Shown: in pieces, positions 15,681 through 24,270 of the stretch | Layout: each line of letters opens with the position of its first letter | How positions within the stretch are numbered: position 1 is the first letter of the stretch | Assembly: GCF_039908645.1 (NCBI RefSeq) | Contig: NZ_CP150917.1 | Span: 6,149,001-6,213,000 of the forward strand | DNA length: 64,000 nucleotides | Source of the DNA: Pseudomonas helvetica | Lineage (GTDB): Bacteria > Pseudomonadota > Gammaproteobacteria > Pseudomonadales > Pseudomonadaceae | Direction of reading: 5' to 3' | The notes under the pieces: generated by a model | The model's database searches: none | The model's input: only the letters and a program-made list of their open reading frames with translations | Told to the model about the DNA's origin: nothing | Made by a program: the position numbers and the translations under genes

Positions 15681-17513
15681 GTGTGCTATCTGTTAGCCCT
15701 TATCCCCAAAGCTGGTGTTCCGTTGTCCTTCATCGCCCGACGTTCATTCCGTTCAAATTTTAAGCCCCGGACAAGCTTTGGCGGCGCTCTTGAGAAGAAA
15801 GACTACGACCTCGTCATCTGGCTCTACGGTGGCGTCTGGAAAAGTCCTAATGCCTCACACGAACCCTTGGTCGACGTCGTATTTCGTCGGTTGGACCCAG
15901 ACGGCACGCTGCATAGCACGGAGGTCATTCCAGTCGCGCTGTCGTTCCTCGGTCAATTAAGGATTGGAACCTGTTGGCGGGCAGGTCGGTGGGCGGGGGA
16001 GATTCAGTTGGAGGATCTAGGCGTGACCGCCGTGAACCTTCGCGAGAACGTGACCTGGCGGTTTGTCCAACTACGCGACACTCTTCTCGTGAACGACGAA
16101 GAATATGGGCTCAAGTCACGTGAGTGGCCCGTTTGGCTTGTGGAGGTTGATGGTTGGAATGAAGAAAAGATTCTCATACCCTGCGTCGAGTTTTTCATCC
16201 GCTGTTATGGCCGCAACTCCGAGTCAGCGCGGATTCTCGCCACCTACCCATGGGACATGGTCTTACAGCGGTTTTTCTACGATTTTCCTACCGAGCCAAG
16301 CGACCAACGAATCCAGTTGAAAAACTGGGTATCCAGCAGTGAAGGAGTGTTCTTGTGGCACCTGCTGCACGACCCAACTACGAGGGACGCGTGCAAAAGA
16401 ATCTATGCAGAACTCGACGCACAGTTCGGCCCTGCCACCAAACACTCTACAAAAGCGTACCTCAAAGCAGGGCCATGGTTTGAGGGGACGGCGCTCCTTA
16501 TGGGAAAGGGAAGATGGCTGGCCGATGGCAAGACCTTTCTCTGTTTGCAGTTAACGGGCTTCAGCGATCCGAAGGGCCCCGTCATCGATATCGAACGCTC
16601 CAGTTTTGTGACTGATGGCACTCACGACGGCGGCTGGCACAGGCAAAAACGAGTCAAGGAACTACCGGAAAACCAAAGGGTGTCATTGACTGACGCAGAG
16701 CCGCCCGACGTGGATTCCGAAACGCTACGGGTGCCCAACTATCCAATTCATCAACTGGGTGACAGACGGCGAATCAGAACTACACAAAGAACTCACAAAG
16801 GCTCTAATGGAAACGTCCTCGCGTCGTCCAATGGACACGCTCTACACGCACCCGGTGAGGGGCAAGGCTCGAGCAAAGGCGTGGGCTCGGTGGAGTTTCA
16901 GACTCAACTAAATTGGGAATCCCAAGGCGACCTGAAAGCCATGTGGGCGGCGTGCGGACTTCTCGCGGAAAAGTACACCGACATCATCAGCAGCGTTGAA
17001 TGGTTCACCTTTGAGCGTGGCTACCAGACTATTGGCCCACCTGAACTGGAACTCTTGCGCCCACTTGAGAACGCGAGCTTGTCGCCGAAAGTCCGCAATT
17101 GGCCATACCTGGATGTTCGCGAGAGAGTCATGCGAGGCCTGTTGATCATCAGGATACGGGCCGGTCTGCACAGCTTCTACATCATCGAGTCTCAACGACG
17201 ACCACGCTACGTCGCCCAAGCCCGAGACGCAGAAAATGCTTCGAACGCCGAGACGGAGGACGCTGCCGGCCATCAGTGCCTATTGCTTGAAATCAGTGCC
17301 GGCGAAAATGACACAAGGCATGCGCTCAAAGAGATTTGCTCGAACATTCGCTACGTCCAGGGCCAGGTGAGAAACATAAGGCTCGACGCCGGCTTTCCAA
17401 AGATCACCTTTAACCATTCAAAGCGAGCACCGGGCGAATTTCTGTTCGAGGGCGTTCTAGTCTCAAAGCTTGCTGAACTGAATCTCAAGCTGGAGACAAA
17501 AGTCGTCAATTGA
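15681..17513 (+). CDS. Large transposon-encoded protein with possible TnsE-like pattern
   Basis: 610 residues from GTG 15681. The middle segment ILIPCVEFFIRCYGRNSESAR and the C-terminal run (FERGYQTIGPPELELL, then LLIIRIRAGLHSFYIIE, then QCLLLEIS) recall the order of elements in Tn7 TnsE. TnsE directs insertion into discontinuous DNA replication products such as conjugating plasmids. The match is by eye and weak. The stop falls at 17513 and the tniE stop at 17514, so the two genes abut tail to tail. The start is uncertain: an out-of-frame ATG at 15662 opens a natural-looking segment (MAQRYCRVLSVSPYPQ) that stops soon after, so a frameshift near 15750 is possible. Confidence 0.5.
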   Translation: MCYLLALIPKAGVPLSFIARRSFRSNFKPRTSFGGALEKKDYDLVIWLYGGVWKSPNASHEPLVDVVFRRLDPDGTLHSTEVIPVALSFLGQLRIGTCWRAGRWAGEIQLEDLGVTAVNLRENVTWRFVQLRDTLLVNDEEYGLKSREWPVWLVEVDGWNEEKILIPCVEFFIRCYGRNSESARILATYPWDMVLQRFFYDFPTEPSDQRIQLKNWVSSSEGVFLWHLLHDPTTRDACKRIYAELDAQFGPATKHSTKAYLKAGPWFEGTALLMGKGRWLADGKTFLCLQLTGFSDPKGPVIDIERSSFVTDGTHDGGWHRQKRVKELPENQRVSLTDAEPPDVDSETLRVPNYPIHQLGDRRRIRTTQRTHKGSNGNVLASSNGHALHAPGEGQGSSKGVGSVEFQTQLNWESQGDLKAMWAACGLLAEKYTDIISSVEWFTFERGYQTIGPPELELLRPLENASLSPKVRNWPYLDVRERVMRGLLIIRIRAGLHSFYIIESQRRPRYVAQARDAENASNAETEDAAGHQCLLLEISAGENDTRHALKEICSNIRYVQGQVRNIRLDAGFPKITFNHSKRAPGEFLFEGVLVSKLAELNLKLETKVVN

Positions 17514-18947
17514 TCAGGGTGTCGCCATATACGGAGAAGGCAGCCAATAGTCTCGATATCCGATCGACACTCGTAAACCTTTTCCACTGGCATCAGGGGC
17601 AACGGTCAAATCGCGTGCACTGATTCGTGAAACACCGTGAAAATACTTGAGCCCGACGAGGAGCCACCGCGTTTCAACGTCCTCGCCCGCCCGCGACCGC
17701 CTGAGCAACGCGAAGAGCTCTTTCTCTAGCCTTCTTTTTTCAAGAATTTTCGATAGGCGCCTGACCTGTCCGAGATCGATCCCCGAGCCGAACTCGGCAT
17801 TCAGGTAGTGGATAAACCCCGTTACCGATGCCATCCGCCCTGGTGCATCACTTAAGAAGCGGGAGACTTTGGCCGTGCTTGGTAGTTCGTTCGCTCCTCG
17901 GCACTTGTCAGTGAGCAGGCGCGCCGCTGTGCTGAGAGCCAATCGAGCTGAACGGATGGAGGTTCGCCCGATGCTCACGCGGCCCATCAACAACCGGAAG
18001 TAACCATTCAAAGCCTCGCTTTTTCGCCCGGGCTCCGTAGACGCCAAAATTGCTGAAATCCGACGGTGCTCGGAGTCCATCTCTCGCGCTTGAACATCCA
18101 CTACAACCGCGTTGATTTCGGTGTACCAGACCATGGGCAATTGCATGCGCCGCAGAGCTTCGGCACCAAAGTACGCCAAGAGATCGGCATACGAAGGCCA
18201 ACTCGGCCAGTGTTTCTCTATCTCTTGGAAGAACAGCAAAAACCGGTGAATCGAGCGCGCTGCTTTCTTGTAATGGGTACAGGACGGGAGCCACGCACCA
18301 AACCGCTCAAACTCGGCTCTCATCCAGCCGCTGCTGAACACCTCAATGTCCATGGCCAAGCGCTTGCGATAGGTCTGCTCCCAGTAGCATTCGGTGCATT
18401 TTGCGCCCATGCCGGCGGGTATATTTACGCCACAAAACGAGCAAGTGGTAATGCCCACCGTCGAGCACAACCTGCATAGCTTGCGTCCATCAGCCCCCAA
18501 GATCAGCCGACGATTGCGCCCGCACGCCGCACAGGTTTCAAAATCGCGATGCGCACACCTTGGGCAGCCTTTTACTATCTGCCCATCAGCAAGCATGTTC
18601 ACCAGTCGAGTCGAGAGCACCTGGCAGATATCGCAAGGCTGCGGCGCGAGGAAGTAATGCGCGCATGAATTACACGCAGGCCCATAGACCGTCATTCGAC
18701 CGACCGGGCGACCCACGCGATGGCAGCGCACGCAGGGCTGGCTGGATAAGCAGCGCTGACAGACTGCTTTCAAATCAAATATGGGCAGACGGGCGACTTC
18801 AGCGCACTGCGGACAAGGGCGGCGCTTAAACAGACGGGCGTAACAGGTCGAACAATACTTCAGCTGCTTGTGTATCTTTTTGGTTCTGAACAGCGACTTT
18901 CCACAGCCTTCGCACATGCTAGACCTTGGGCCATCGTCGTTAGCCAT
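17514..18947 (-). CDS. tniE: TniE-like multi-zinc-finger transposition protein
   Basis: 477 residues. The first roughly 190 carry about a dozen CxxC-type pairs (for example MCEGCGKSL, RRPCPQCAE, QPCVRCHRVG, ETCAACGRNR, TTCSFCGVN, KCTECYWEQ), enough for several zinc ribbons. The remaining part is all-helical and resembles the core-binding domain of tyrosine recombinases, without a recognisable catalytic RHRY set. It is the last gene of the tns operon and overlaps tniQ by 8 bases. Its position matches tniE of Tn6022/AbaR elements, whose function is not established. A DNA-binding or target-site role at comM is inferred. Confidence 0.65.
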   Translation of the reverse strand: MANDDGPRSSMCEGCGKSLFRTKKIHKQLKYCSTCYARLFKRRPCPQCAEVARLPIFDLKAVCQRCLSSQPCVRCHRVGRPVGRMTVYGPACNSCAHYFLAPQPCDICQVLSTRLVNMLADGQIVKGCPRCAHRDFETCAACGRNRRLILGADGRKLCRLCSTVGITTCSFCGVNIPAGMGAKCTECYWEQTYRKRLAMDIEVFSSGWMRAEFERFGAWLPSCTHYKKAARSIHRFLLFFQEIEKHWPSWPSYADLLAYFGAEALRRMQLPMVWYTEINAVVVDVQAREMDSEHRRISAILASTEPGRKSEALNGYFRLLMGRVSIGRTSIRSARLALSTAARLLTDKCRGANELPSTAKVSRFLSDAPGRMASVTGFIHYLNAEFGSGIDLGQVRRLSKILEKRRLEKELFALLRRSRAGEDVETRWLLVGLKYFHGVSRISARDLTVAPDASGKGLRVSIGYRDYWLPSPYMATP

Positions 18948-20043
18948 CTCGTGAAAACTTCCTTTGCAGCCGAGCCCAGGCTTTAGCTACGTTCGGCACC
19001 CCATGAAGCCCAGCACCGCTCTTGCGATGTCGTGATGCTCCACTTTGCAGGGCCTCCAAGATGCCTGAAATGCTGCTTGGCGCATGGCATCCTCGTGGCA
19101 GCGGCAGAGCAGATCGAGACAGTGCATGGGCCCTGAACACCTGCGCCAAGATCTCATGATCGAAAGACATGACCTTCCAAGTCTGCGCCAGAAGCTCTGC
19201 ACGCTCTCTCACCGCAAGCGCTTCCAGGGCAAGCCCTGATGGACTTGTCGCGAGCATCTGCACACCCAAATCACGGAGGATGGCACTGATTGATTGAGTG
19301 GGGTGAAGCGAGGCGCAGCGAATGAATGACTGAACCATCCTGGCCCAAAGAAACCAGTCAGCTGTGGTCATCAATTGAGACCCAGCAACACAATGACCGC
19401 TAAGACACTCATCGGCAGCTTGCTGAAACAGCATGTCCGACTCACAGGTGCTTTCAACCGGGCTGAGTGCAAAGCGATACCCGCACAGATGGCAGGCCCC
19501 GCAATCTTGATCCGGTGGCAAGAGCCGTTGAGGTTGCAGCGAGGTCCAGCAGTTCGGACAGCGATCGATAAGCCATACCTGATGCCGAGGGCAACTGAAG
19601 TGCCAAGCTAACCGTCCACTGATCCGGTAATAAGGCGGGCCTTCAGCAAAACACAGTGGGCAAAGTTGAAGACCGGCCGCAGAGCGGAGATTTCTGTTTC
19701 CCCGTACAAGAATCCAAGGCCAAGTTGCTTTACCAATCGGCCTCTCGCTGATCGCTTCAGCAATAGAGTCGAGGCAGCAATTGGACACCTCAGAAACAGA
19801 GCAGCCCGCCAGACTGGCAAGACTGCTCGCTCGGTCACTGCTCAACCCCCGATCCAGATCACAACTCAAAGCGCGCCATTTCGGCCAAATGATGCTGGTC
19901 AACGCCAAGGGGGAACACCCATGGGCTAGAGCAGTGCGAACAAGCCAAGAGGTGAGCAACTCATCCTCCATGATGGGTTGCGTCCTGGGCCAAACCGAGT
20001 GATTCAGATCAACTCGCGGATGCCACGTGTAGGCCGTAGCCAT
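18940..20043 (-). CDS. tniQ: TniQ/TnsD-family target-selection protein
   Basis: 367 residues from ATG 20043, preceded by CGAGAG and overlapping tnsC by 40 bases; a longer frame to 20109 reads into tnsC. The N-terminal TniQ signature is present: P....DELLTSWLVRTALAHG..PLAL. A zinc-binding part follows: LCPLCFAEGPPYYRISGRLAW, then SCPRHQVWLIDRCPNCW and CGACHLCGYRF. TniQ/TnsD proteins bind the target DNA and recruit TnsC. In this family the target is comM, consistent with the insertion at 23611. Roughly the size expected for tniD of Tn6022-type elements. Confidence 0.88.
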   Translation of the reverse strand: MATAYTWHPRVDLNHSVWPRTQPIMEDELLTSWLVRTALAHGCSPLALTSIIWPKWRALSCDLDRGLSSDRASSLASLAGCSVSEVSNCCLDSIAEAISERPIGKATWPWILVRGNRNLRSAAGLQLCPLCFAEGPPYYRISGRLAWHFSCPRHQVWLIDRCPNCWTSLQPQRLLPPDQDCGACHLCGYRFALSPVESTCESDMLFQQAADECLSGHCVAGSQLMTTADWFLWARMVQSFIRCASLHPTQSISAILRDLGVQMLATSPSGLALEALAVRERAELLAQTWKVMSFDHEILAQVFRAHALSRSALPLPRGCHAPSSISGILEALQSGASRHRKSGAGLHGVPNVAKAWARLQRKFSRDG

Positions 20044-20891
20044 GATTTGCTCTCGATTATCGACTGGTCGATATGCTCCTTGCCTGATTTGATGGCCTCG
20101 GTTGCGCACTCAAGTAACAGGCGCTGCAGGTCACCGGTGTTTCCCCCCGATATGGAGTAGAGCAATTGAGCCAGGTGAGGCCGAGATAGACCGGAGGCTT
20201 CACGAAGCGGAAGAACTGATTCGAAGTCTTTAACCAGCCGCTGGAAGTCAGCGTTGGGCTCCCACGTGCGCAGCGGCATCACGTCAAAGCGACTGGCATG
20301 CTGAGGATCGGTATGAAGCACACGAACAGCATCAGGTGTGCCCACCCCCACCACGGGAATAGCCAAGGTGTTACAGAGAAACTTGAGCGCATTCATCGTT
20401 TCCCGCTGCTTTATCGCGGAGCCCGTCAGCAGTGAATGGAACTCATCGATGATCAGCAGCTTTACGCTGCAAGTGCGGAACAAATGAATCACCTGATAGC
20501 GAAGCTTGGTGACGGAATCCGACTCGCGGTACGGAGCCCAGAACTGCTCCAAGATGGCGATGTACAACCCCTTTTCGCCTGAAGTGGGAGGAGCCTCAGT
20601 CAAGATGACCGGCTTAACAGACTCGACCTCTTCGTTGACGTAAGCCGCACCGTGCAGGGCAACGAACCGGCGGACGATTGTCGTCTTCCCGTTGTTGGAG
20701 TCGCCGACGATGAGCAGGTTACGCATCCGGGGCCGCGCAGGCATCTGCATCAGGTGCAGCAGCGTATCCAAGATTTTTTGAGCAGCGGGATAACCAATCC
20801 AACGAGGCTGATCAAGGAAATGCAGGCGTTCGTTATCGGAAAGCTGAACAACCGCCCTAAACTCAGGATGGACGTGCGCATATTGCGTCAT
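20004..20891 (-). CDS. tnsC: TnsC/TniB AAA+ transposition regulator
   Basis: 295 residues. Walker A GDSNNGKT is at 63-70 and Walker B KLLIIDEFHSLL has Asp149-Glu150. A sensor-like stretch AIPVVGVGTPDA follows. This is the short TniB-type form, about half the size of Tn7 TnsC. It bridges the TniQ-bound target and the TnsA/TnsB transposase and gives target immunity in relatives. The start overlaps the tnsB stop (ATGA). Confidence 0.92.
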   Translation of the reverse strand: MTQYAHVHPEFRAVVQLSDNERLHFLDQPRWIGYPAAQKILDTLLHLMQMPARPRMRNLLIVGDSNNGKTTIVRRFVALHGAAYVNEEVESVKPVILTEAPPTSGEKGLYIAILEQFWAPYRESDSVTKLRYQVIHLFRTCSVKLLIIDEFHSLLTGSAIKQRETMNALKFLCNTLAIPVVGVGTPDAVRVLHTDPQHASRFDVMPLRTWEPNADFQRLVKDFESVLPLREASGLSRPHLAQLLYSISGGNTGDLQRLLLECATEAIKSGKEHIDQSIIESKSWLRPTRGIRELI

Positions 20892-22810
20892 GAGACGTCT
20901 CCAAAGCTATTCAGATCGAAATCAACCATACCGGTGGCGAAGGCTGGCTGCTCTTGCGGAGCCTGAACCGGTTGGGGCTGAGGCTGGGCCGGCGTCACGT
21001 TCTTCGAGTGACGACGATGCCGCTCGACCTGGCGCCTTGCTTGCTTGGTTCTTGCCTGGGCTGAAGCGACCAGTTCCCGGTTTTCAATGATATACCTCTT
21101 GATGAGCTCCTCGTTGATGTGAGCTCGCCCTTCGTCTACTGCTTTCTTCTTGGCCGCTCGATACTCCCACACACTGGCTGCCGGGAATGCCTGGTTCGCG
21201 ACGGGGATTTTGAAGTATTGCTTGAGCACTGGGTCAAAAAACCAAATGACACTGATATCACGCGGATCGCGACGGAAGATGAATTTCCGAGTCTTGCCCG
21301 TTTCCTCATCTTTGGCGTTGATCCATGGCCGCAACGCCTCGGAGTAGTAACGCACATCAAACTCAACACCGTAGTGCTGGATTGTGCGCTCGAAGGACGG
21401 TAAAAAATCCCGCTGGATCGTGAACGGATCAGTCGGACGCATCGGCATCCCGACAAGAGGATCGACGCCAAGATTTCCAAAAATGCCCACATGCCACTTA
21501 CGCGCCGGGCTCATAAAAATCTTTGAGTGGTATTCCTGATGGTATTTGAGAATCTCCCGAACCAGCCACACCTCAAACTCATCGACCGTCAGCGCCGCCT
21601 TACCTTCGGAATCATAGCCGTCTCGGTCGTCGACATTGCCGAACGTGGTGCCTGGTAGCGAATGCACCTTTTTCATGAAGGTACCCAACAGTCGCTCGAT
21701 ATGCCCACCGAATTTTGGGCGTTTGACAGGACGAAACCGGTTTTCGATTCCATATAGCAAGCAGGAGCGCTTCAACGTTTCCGCTTGGAAATCAGGGCCA
21801 TTGTCAGAGTGCAGAACCACCGGAAATCCCCAAACCGGCCATTCACCTTCAACGCCATGAACGGTCAGCCAATCTTCTTTAGGAAGTGCCGAGTGGGCCA
21901 CACACATAGCTACCGAAATACCAGAAGGCTCATCCAGCGCCAGGTAATACCCGGTGATCATTCGCGTATGAACGCAAATCGCCAATGTCAGCCACATTCG
22001 GCCTATGGACAGGCGATGAACGTTGTCCACAAGCATTACATCGATAGGCGTGTGGTCGATCTGGACGACGGACAAAGGGAAATCAGCGCCAGGAAAACTG
22101 CCTGGTGACGGGGTGTATTTGTTCCGCGCAATTTCAGCGAAACCTCGACCACGAAAGAATTCTTTTTCGGATACCTGATTGATGCGGGCCCGAATAGCGG
22201 AAGGGCTCGGGGACGCAATGTTCTTCGCTTCACACGCTTCCTTCACCCTCTCTACAGCTTCCTGCGCCGTCGGCCGCTGGTGGCTCAGGTAAAAACCTTT
22301 GATGACCGATCGAATAATCTCTTCCGCCTCGGCTGAGATACGAGAGTTACCTTGTTGCCAGCCACGCTTACGCGGGATCAGTGCGAGAAGCTCCCCCCAA
22401 TCCCTGTATTTGCCAAGCCACCTGTAGAGCGTGGCCGCCCCAACGCCAACTTCTTCCGCTCGCTGCTCAACTTCTTTACGCCCGACCACAACATTGCCGA
22501 TTAGCGGCTGGATAGCTGCATAGCGCTTCTGCGCTATAGCCCATTCTTCGGCCGCAACCGCCGCGATATCGTAGTAGGCGTACAGCCCTTCGACCTTTTC
22601 CTTGGCTACAGGCTTGAGGGCTGCGATGGGCAGTGCTGCAGCGCGCCCAGACTCAACATCGATCCCGATGACCGTCGTGAAATCTAAGACTTGCGAGACC
22701 CGGTACACGTGGTCTGCATAAGCCACCATCGAATCAATGTTGGCATCGACCCGAGCTCGATCAGGCTCGAACGGAACGAGCTCTTGGTTGCTATCGCCTT
22801 GATCAGTCAT
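20888..22810 (-). CDS. tnsB: TnsB/TniA DDE transposase
   Basis: 640 residues from ATG 22810, which shares a base with the tnsA stop (TGATG); a TTG 15 bases upstream is less likely. DDE residues (numbered from this start) are Asp252 in VVQIDHTP, Asp336 in LHSDNGPDF and Glu372 in GGHIERLLG. N-terminal helix-turn-helix parts lie near residues 110-225. A Pro/Gln-rich linker leads to a short acidic C-terminus (MVDFDLNSFGDVS) of the type that contacts TnsC. It cuts the 3' ends of the element and joins them to target DNA, and should bind the repeats at 23480-23600. Confidence 0.93.
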   Translation of the reverse strand: MTDQGDSNQELVPFEPDRARVDANIDSMVAYADHVYRVSQVLDFTTVIGIDVESGRAAALPIAALKPVAKEKVEGLYAYYDIAAVAAEEWAIAQKRYAAIQPLIGNVVVGRKEVEQRAEEVGVGAATLYRWLGKYRDWGELLALIPRKRGWQQGNSRISAEAEEIIRSVIKGFYLSHQRPTAQEAVERVKEACEAKNIASPSPSAIRARINQVSEKEFFRGRGFAEIARNKYTPSPGSFPGADFPLSVVQIDHTPIDVMLVDNVHRLSIGRMWLTLAICVHTRMITGYYLALDEPSGISVAMCVAHSALPKEDWLTVHGVEGEWPVWGFPVVLHSDNGPDFQAETLKRSCLLYGIENRFRPVKRPKFGGHIERLLGTFMKKVHSLPGTTFGNVDDRDGYDSEGKAALTVDEFEVWLVREILKYHQEYHSKIFMSPARKWHVGIFGNLGVDPLVGMPMRPTDPFTIQRDFLPSFERTIQHYGVEFDVRYYSEALRPWINAKDEETGKTRKFIFRRDPRDISVIWFFDPVLKQYFKIPVANQAFPAASVWEYRAAKKKAVDEGRAHINEELIKRYIIENRELVASAQARTKQARRQVERHRRHSKNVTPAQPQPQPVQAPQEQPAFATGMVDFDLNSFGDVS

Positions 22811-23499
22811 CACTCGGGTATCCAAAGTTCTAGAAAGCTATTGAGTGGAAGTCGGATGTCGCAATCCAGTTGCCTCGTTGCCACCAGGTGCCAGATGTGT
22901 CCGATACCTTCAGCCTTGTAGATGCCCCCAAAGTGTCGAGCCAACAGGTAGTGGAATGGCACCACATTCATCTGCCTGACCGTTTCCAGAATCCACGCGG
23001 AGTCTTCAGGCGGATAGTGATAACGCTTGTAGCGTTCCAGGAACTGAATGTTGGCAAAGGCAGTGTCGCGGATACGGCTCTCGTCATAGATGTGGAAATT
23101 CCACCCTTGGTCGTTCGCGTACCTCCAAGCAGCTTTCCATTTAGGCAGCCACTTCCTCCAGTTCGCTCTCCAGTCAGCCTCTGGCTTCACCTCGACCAAG
23201 GTTGGCTTCGGATATTGTTCATGATTACGACCACCCAACCGGTAGTAAACTAGGAAGTCTGGTGTGTACTGGAAGGTGCGGCCGTCTCTACCGGCGAAAT
23301 CAATTTGGACCGGCTGCGGAACAATCGTCTCGACGTTGCAAGAGAACGCCGTACGCGCAAGAAAGTCGCGCTCCAGCATCGACTCATAGGGGATTCCTTC
23401 CTCTTTGCGGAAGGGAAAGACACCCGACATGCTTCGCTTGGTGGGCTTGATTGCTCGGGTTTGGCGCGGTCTAGTTTTATCGCAGCTATTTTTGTCCAT
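22810..23499 (-). CDS. tnsA: TnsA endonuclease
   Basis: 229 residues from ATG 23499. The nuclease-fold residues are visible: Glu43 in MLERDF, Asp81 in QYTPDFLVYY, and Glu103-x-Lys105 in LVEVKPEADW. TnsA cuts the 5' ends of the transposon, so with TnsB it gives true cut-and-paste movement rather than cointegrates. It is the first gene of the operon. Its 5' coding end overlaps the innermost visible TnsB-type repeat (23480-23493), as expected for autoregulation by TnsB. Confidence 0.92.
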   Translation of the reverse strand: MDKNSCDKTRPRQTRAIKPTKRSMSGVFPFRKEEGIPYESMLERDFLARTAFSCNVETIVPQPVQIDFAGRDGRTFQYTPDFLVYYRLGGRNHEQYPKPTLVEVKPEADWRANWRKWLPKWKAAWRYANDQGWNFHIYDESRIRDTAFANIQFLERYKRYHYPPEDSAWILETVRQMNVVPFHYLLARHFGGIYKAEGIGHIWHLVATRQLDCDIRLPLNSFLELWIPE

Positions 23500-23611
23500 A
23501 TCGAGTTTAGTCGCACCTAATTCGAAATATTGGCTCAGCTATTTCCAACGAAAGCTGCCATTTTTCAAGGGTTCCAGAGCACCACTGTCTCATCTATTTC
23601 TAAATCCTACA
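23480..23611. repeat. Right terminus of the Tn7-like element with spaced TnsB-type repeats
   Basis: The last three bases before comM sequence are ACA (23609-23611), so the end read inward starts TGTAGGATTTAG, the canonical TGT of Tn7-like termini. Three related sites read inward on the minus strand: GAAATAGATGAGACAG (23585-23600), GAAATAGCTGAGCCAAT (23529-23545) and AAAAATAGCTGCGA (23480-23493). Spacing is about 50 bases. Bases 23612-23616 (gtggc) would be one copy of the 5-bp target duplication. Confidence 0.8.
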
Positions 23612-24264
23612 GTGGCTCGAAACCGCAGCCCGGTGAAATCACCCTCGCCCACCACGGTGTCCTGTTCCTCGATGAGCTGCCGGAGTTTGATCGCAAGGTG
23701 CTGGAGGTGCTGAGAGAGCCACTGGAGTCGGGCTGCATCGTGATTTCCCGAGCCCGTGACCGCGTGCGTTTTCCCGCGCGCTTTCAACTGGTGGCCGCTA
23801 TGAATCCGTGCCCCTGTGGATATCTTGGCGAGCCAAGCGGCCGCTGTTGCTGCTCACCGGACCAGATCCAGCGTTATCGCAACAAACTGTCGGGGCCGCT
23901 GTTGGACCGAATTGATCTGCATCTGACGGTTGCCCGCGAAGTCACGGCGTTGAATCCCGCGTTAAAACCTGGCGATGACACCGTAACCGCCGCCGCCCGG
24001 GTCGCGGACGCAAGGGAGCGGCAACACAAACGCCAGGGCTGCGCCAATGCCTTCCTCGATTTGCCGGGCCTGCGCCGACACTGCAAGTTATCCACAACCG
24101 ATGAACACTGGCTGGAAACCGCGTGCGAACGGTTGACCTTGTCGCTACGAGCGGCCCACCGACTGCTCAAGGTGGCGCGCACCCTGGCGGACCTTGAGCA
24201 AGTCGACGACATCACCCGCGAGCATCTGGCCGAAGCGTTGCAGTATCGGCCGACCACGCACTAG
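23612..24264 (+). pseudogene. comM: 3' fragment of comM (yifB), interrupted by the transposon
   Basis: About 216 codons from GSKPQPGEITLAHHGVLFLDELPEF to the natural C-terminus, out of roughly 500 in intact ComM. The fragment has Walker B (LFLDE), the zinc-like CPCGYLGEPSGRCCCSP segment and the Mg-chelatase-type C-terminal helices. It lacks Walker A, which would be on the far side of the insertion. ComM is a hexameric helicase that extends branch migration during natural transformation, so that function should be lost. The open frame continues backwards into the transposon end to a TTG at 23530, so a short chimeric product is possible. Confidence 0.93.
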
Positions 24265-24270
24265 TCGAAG

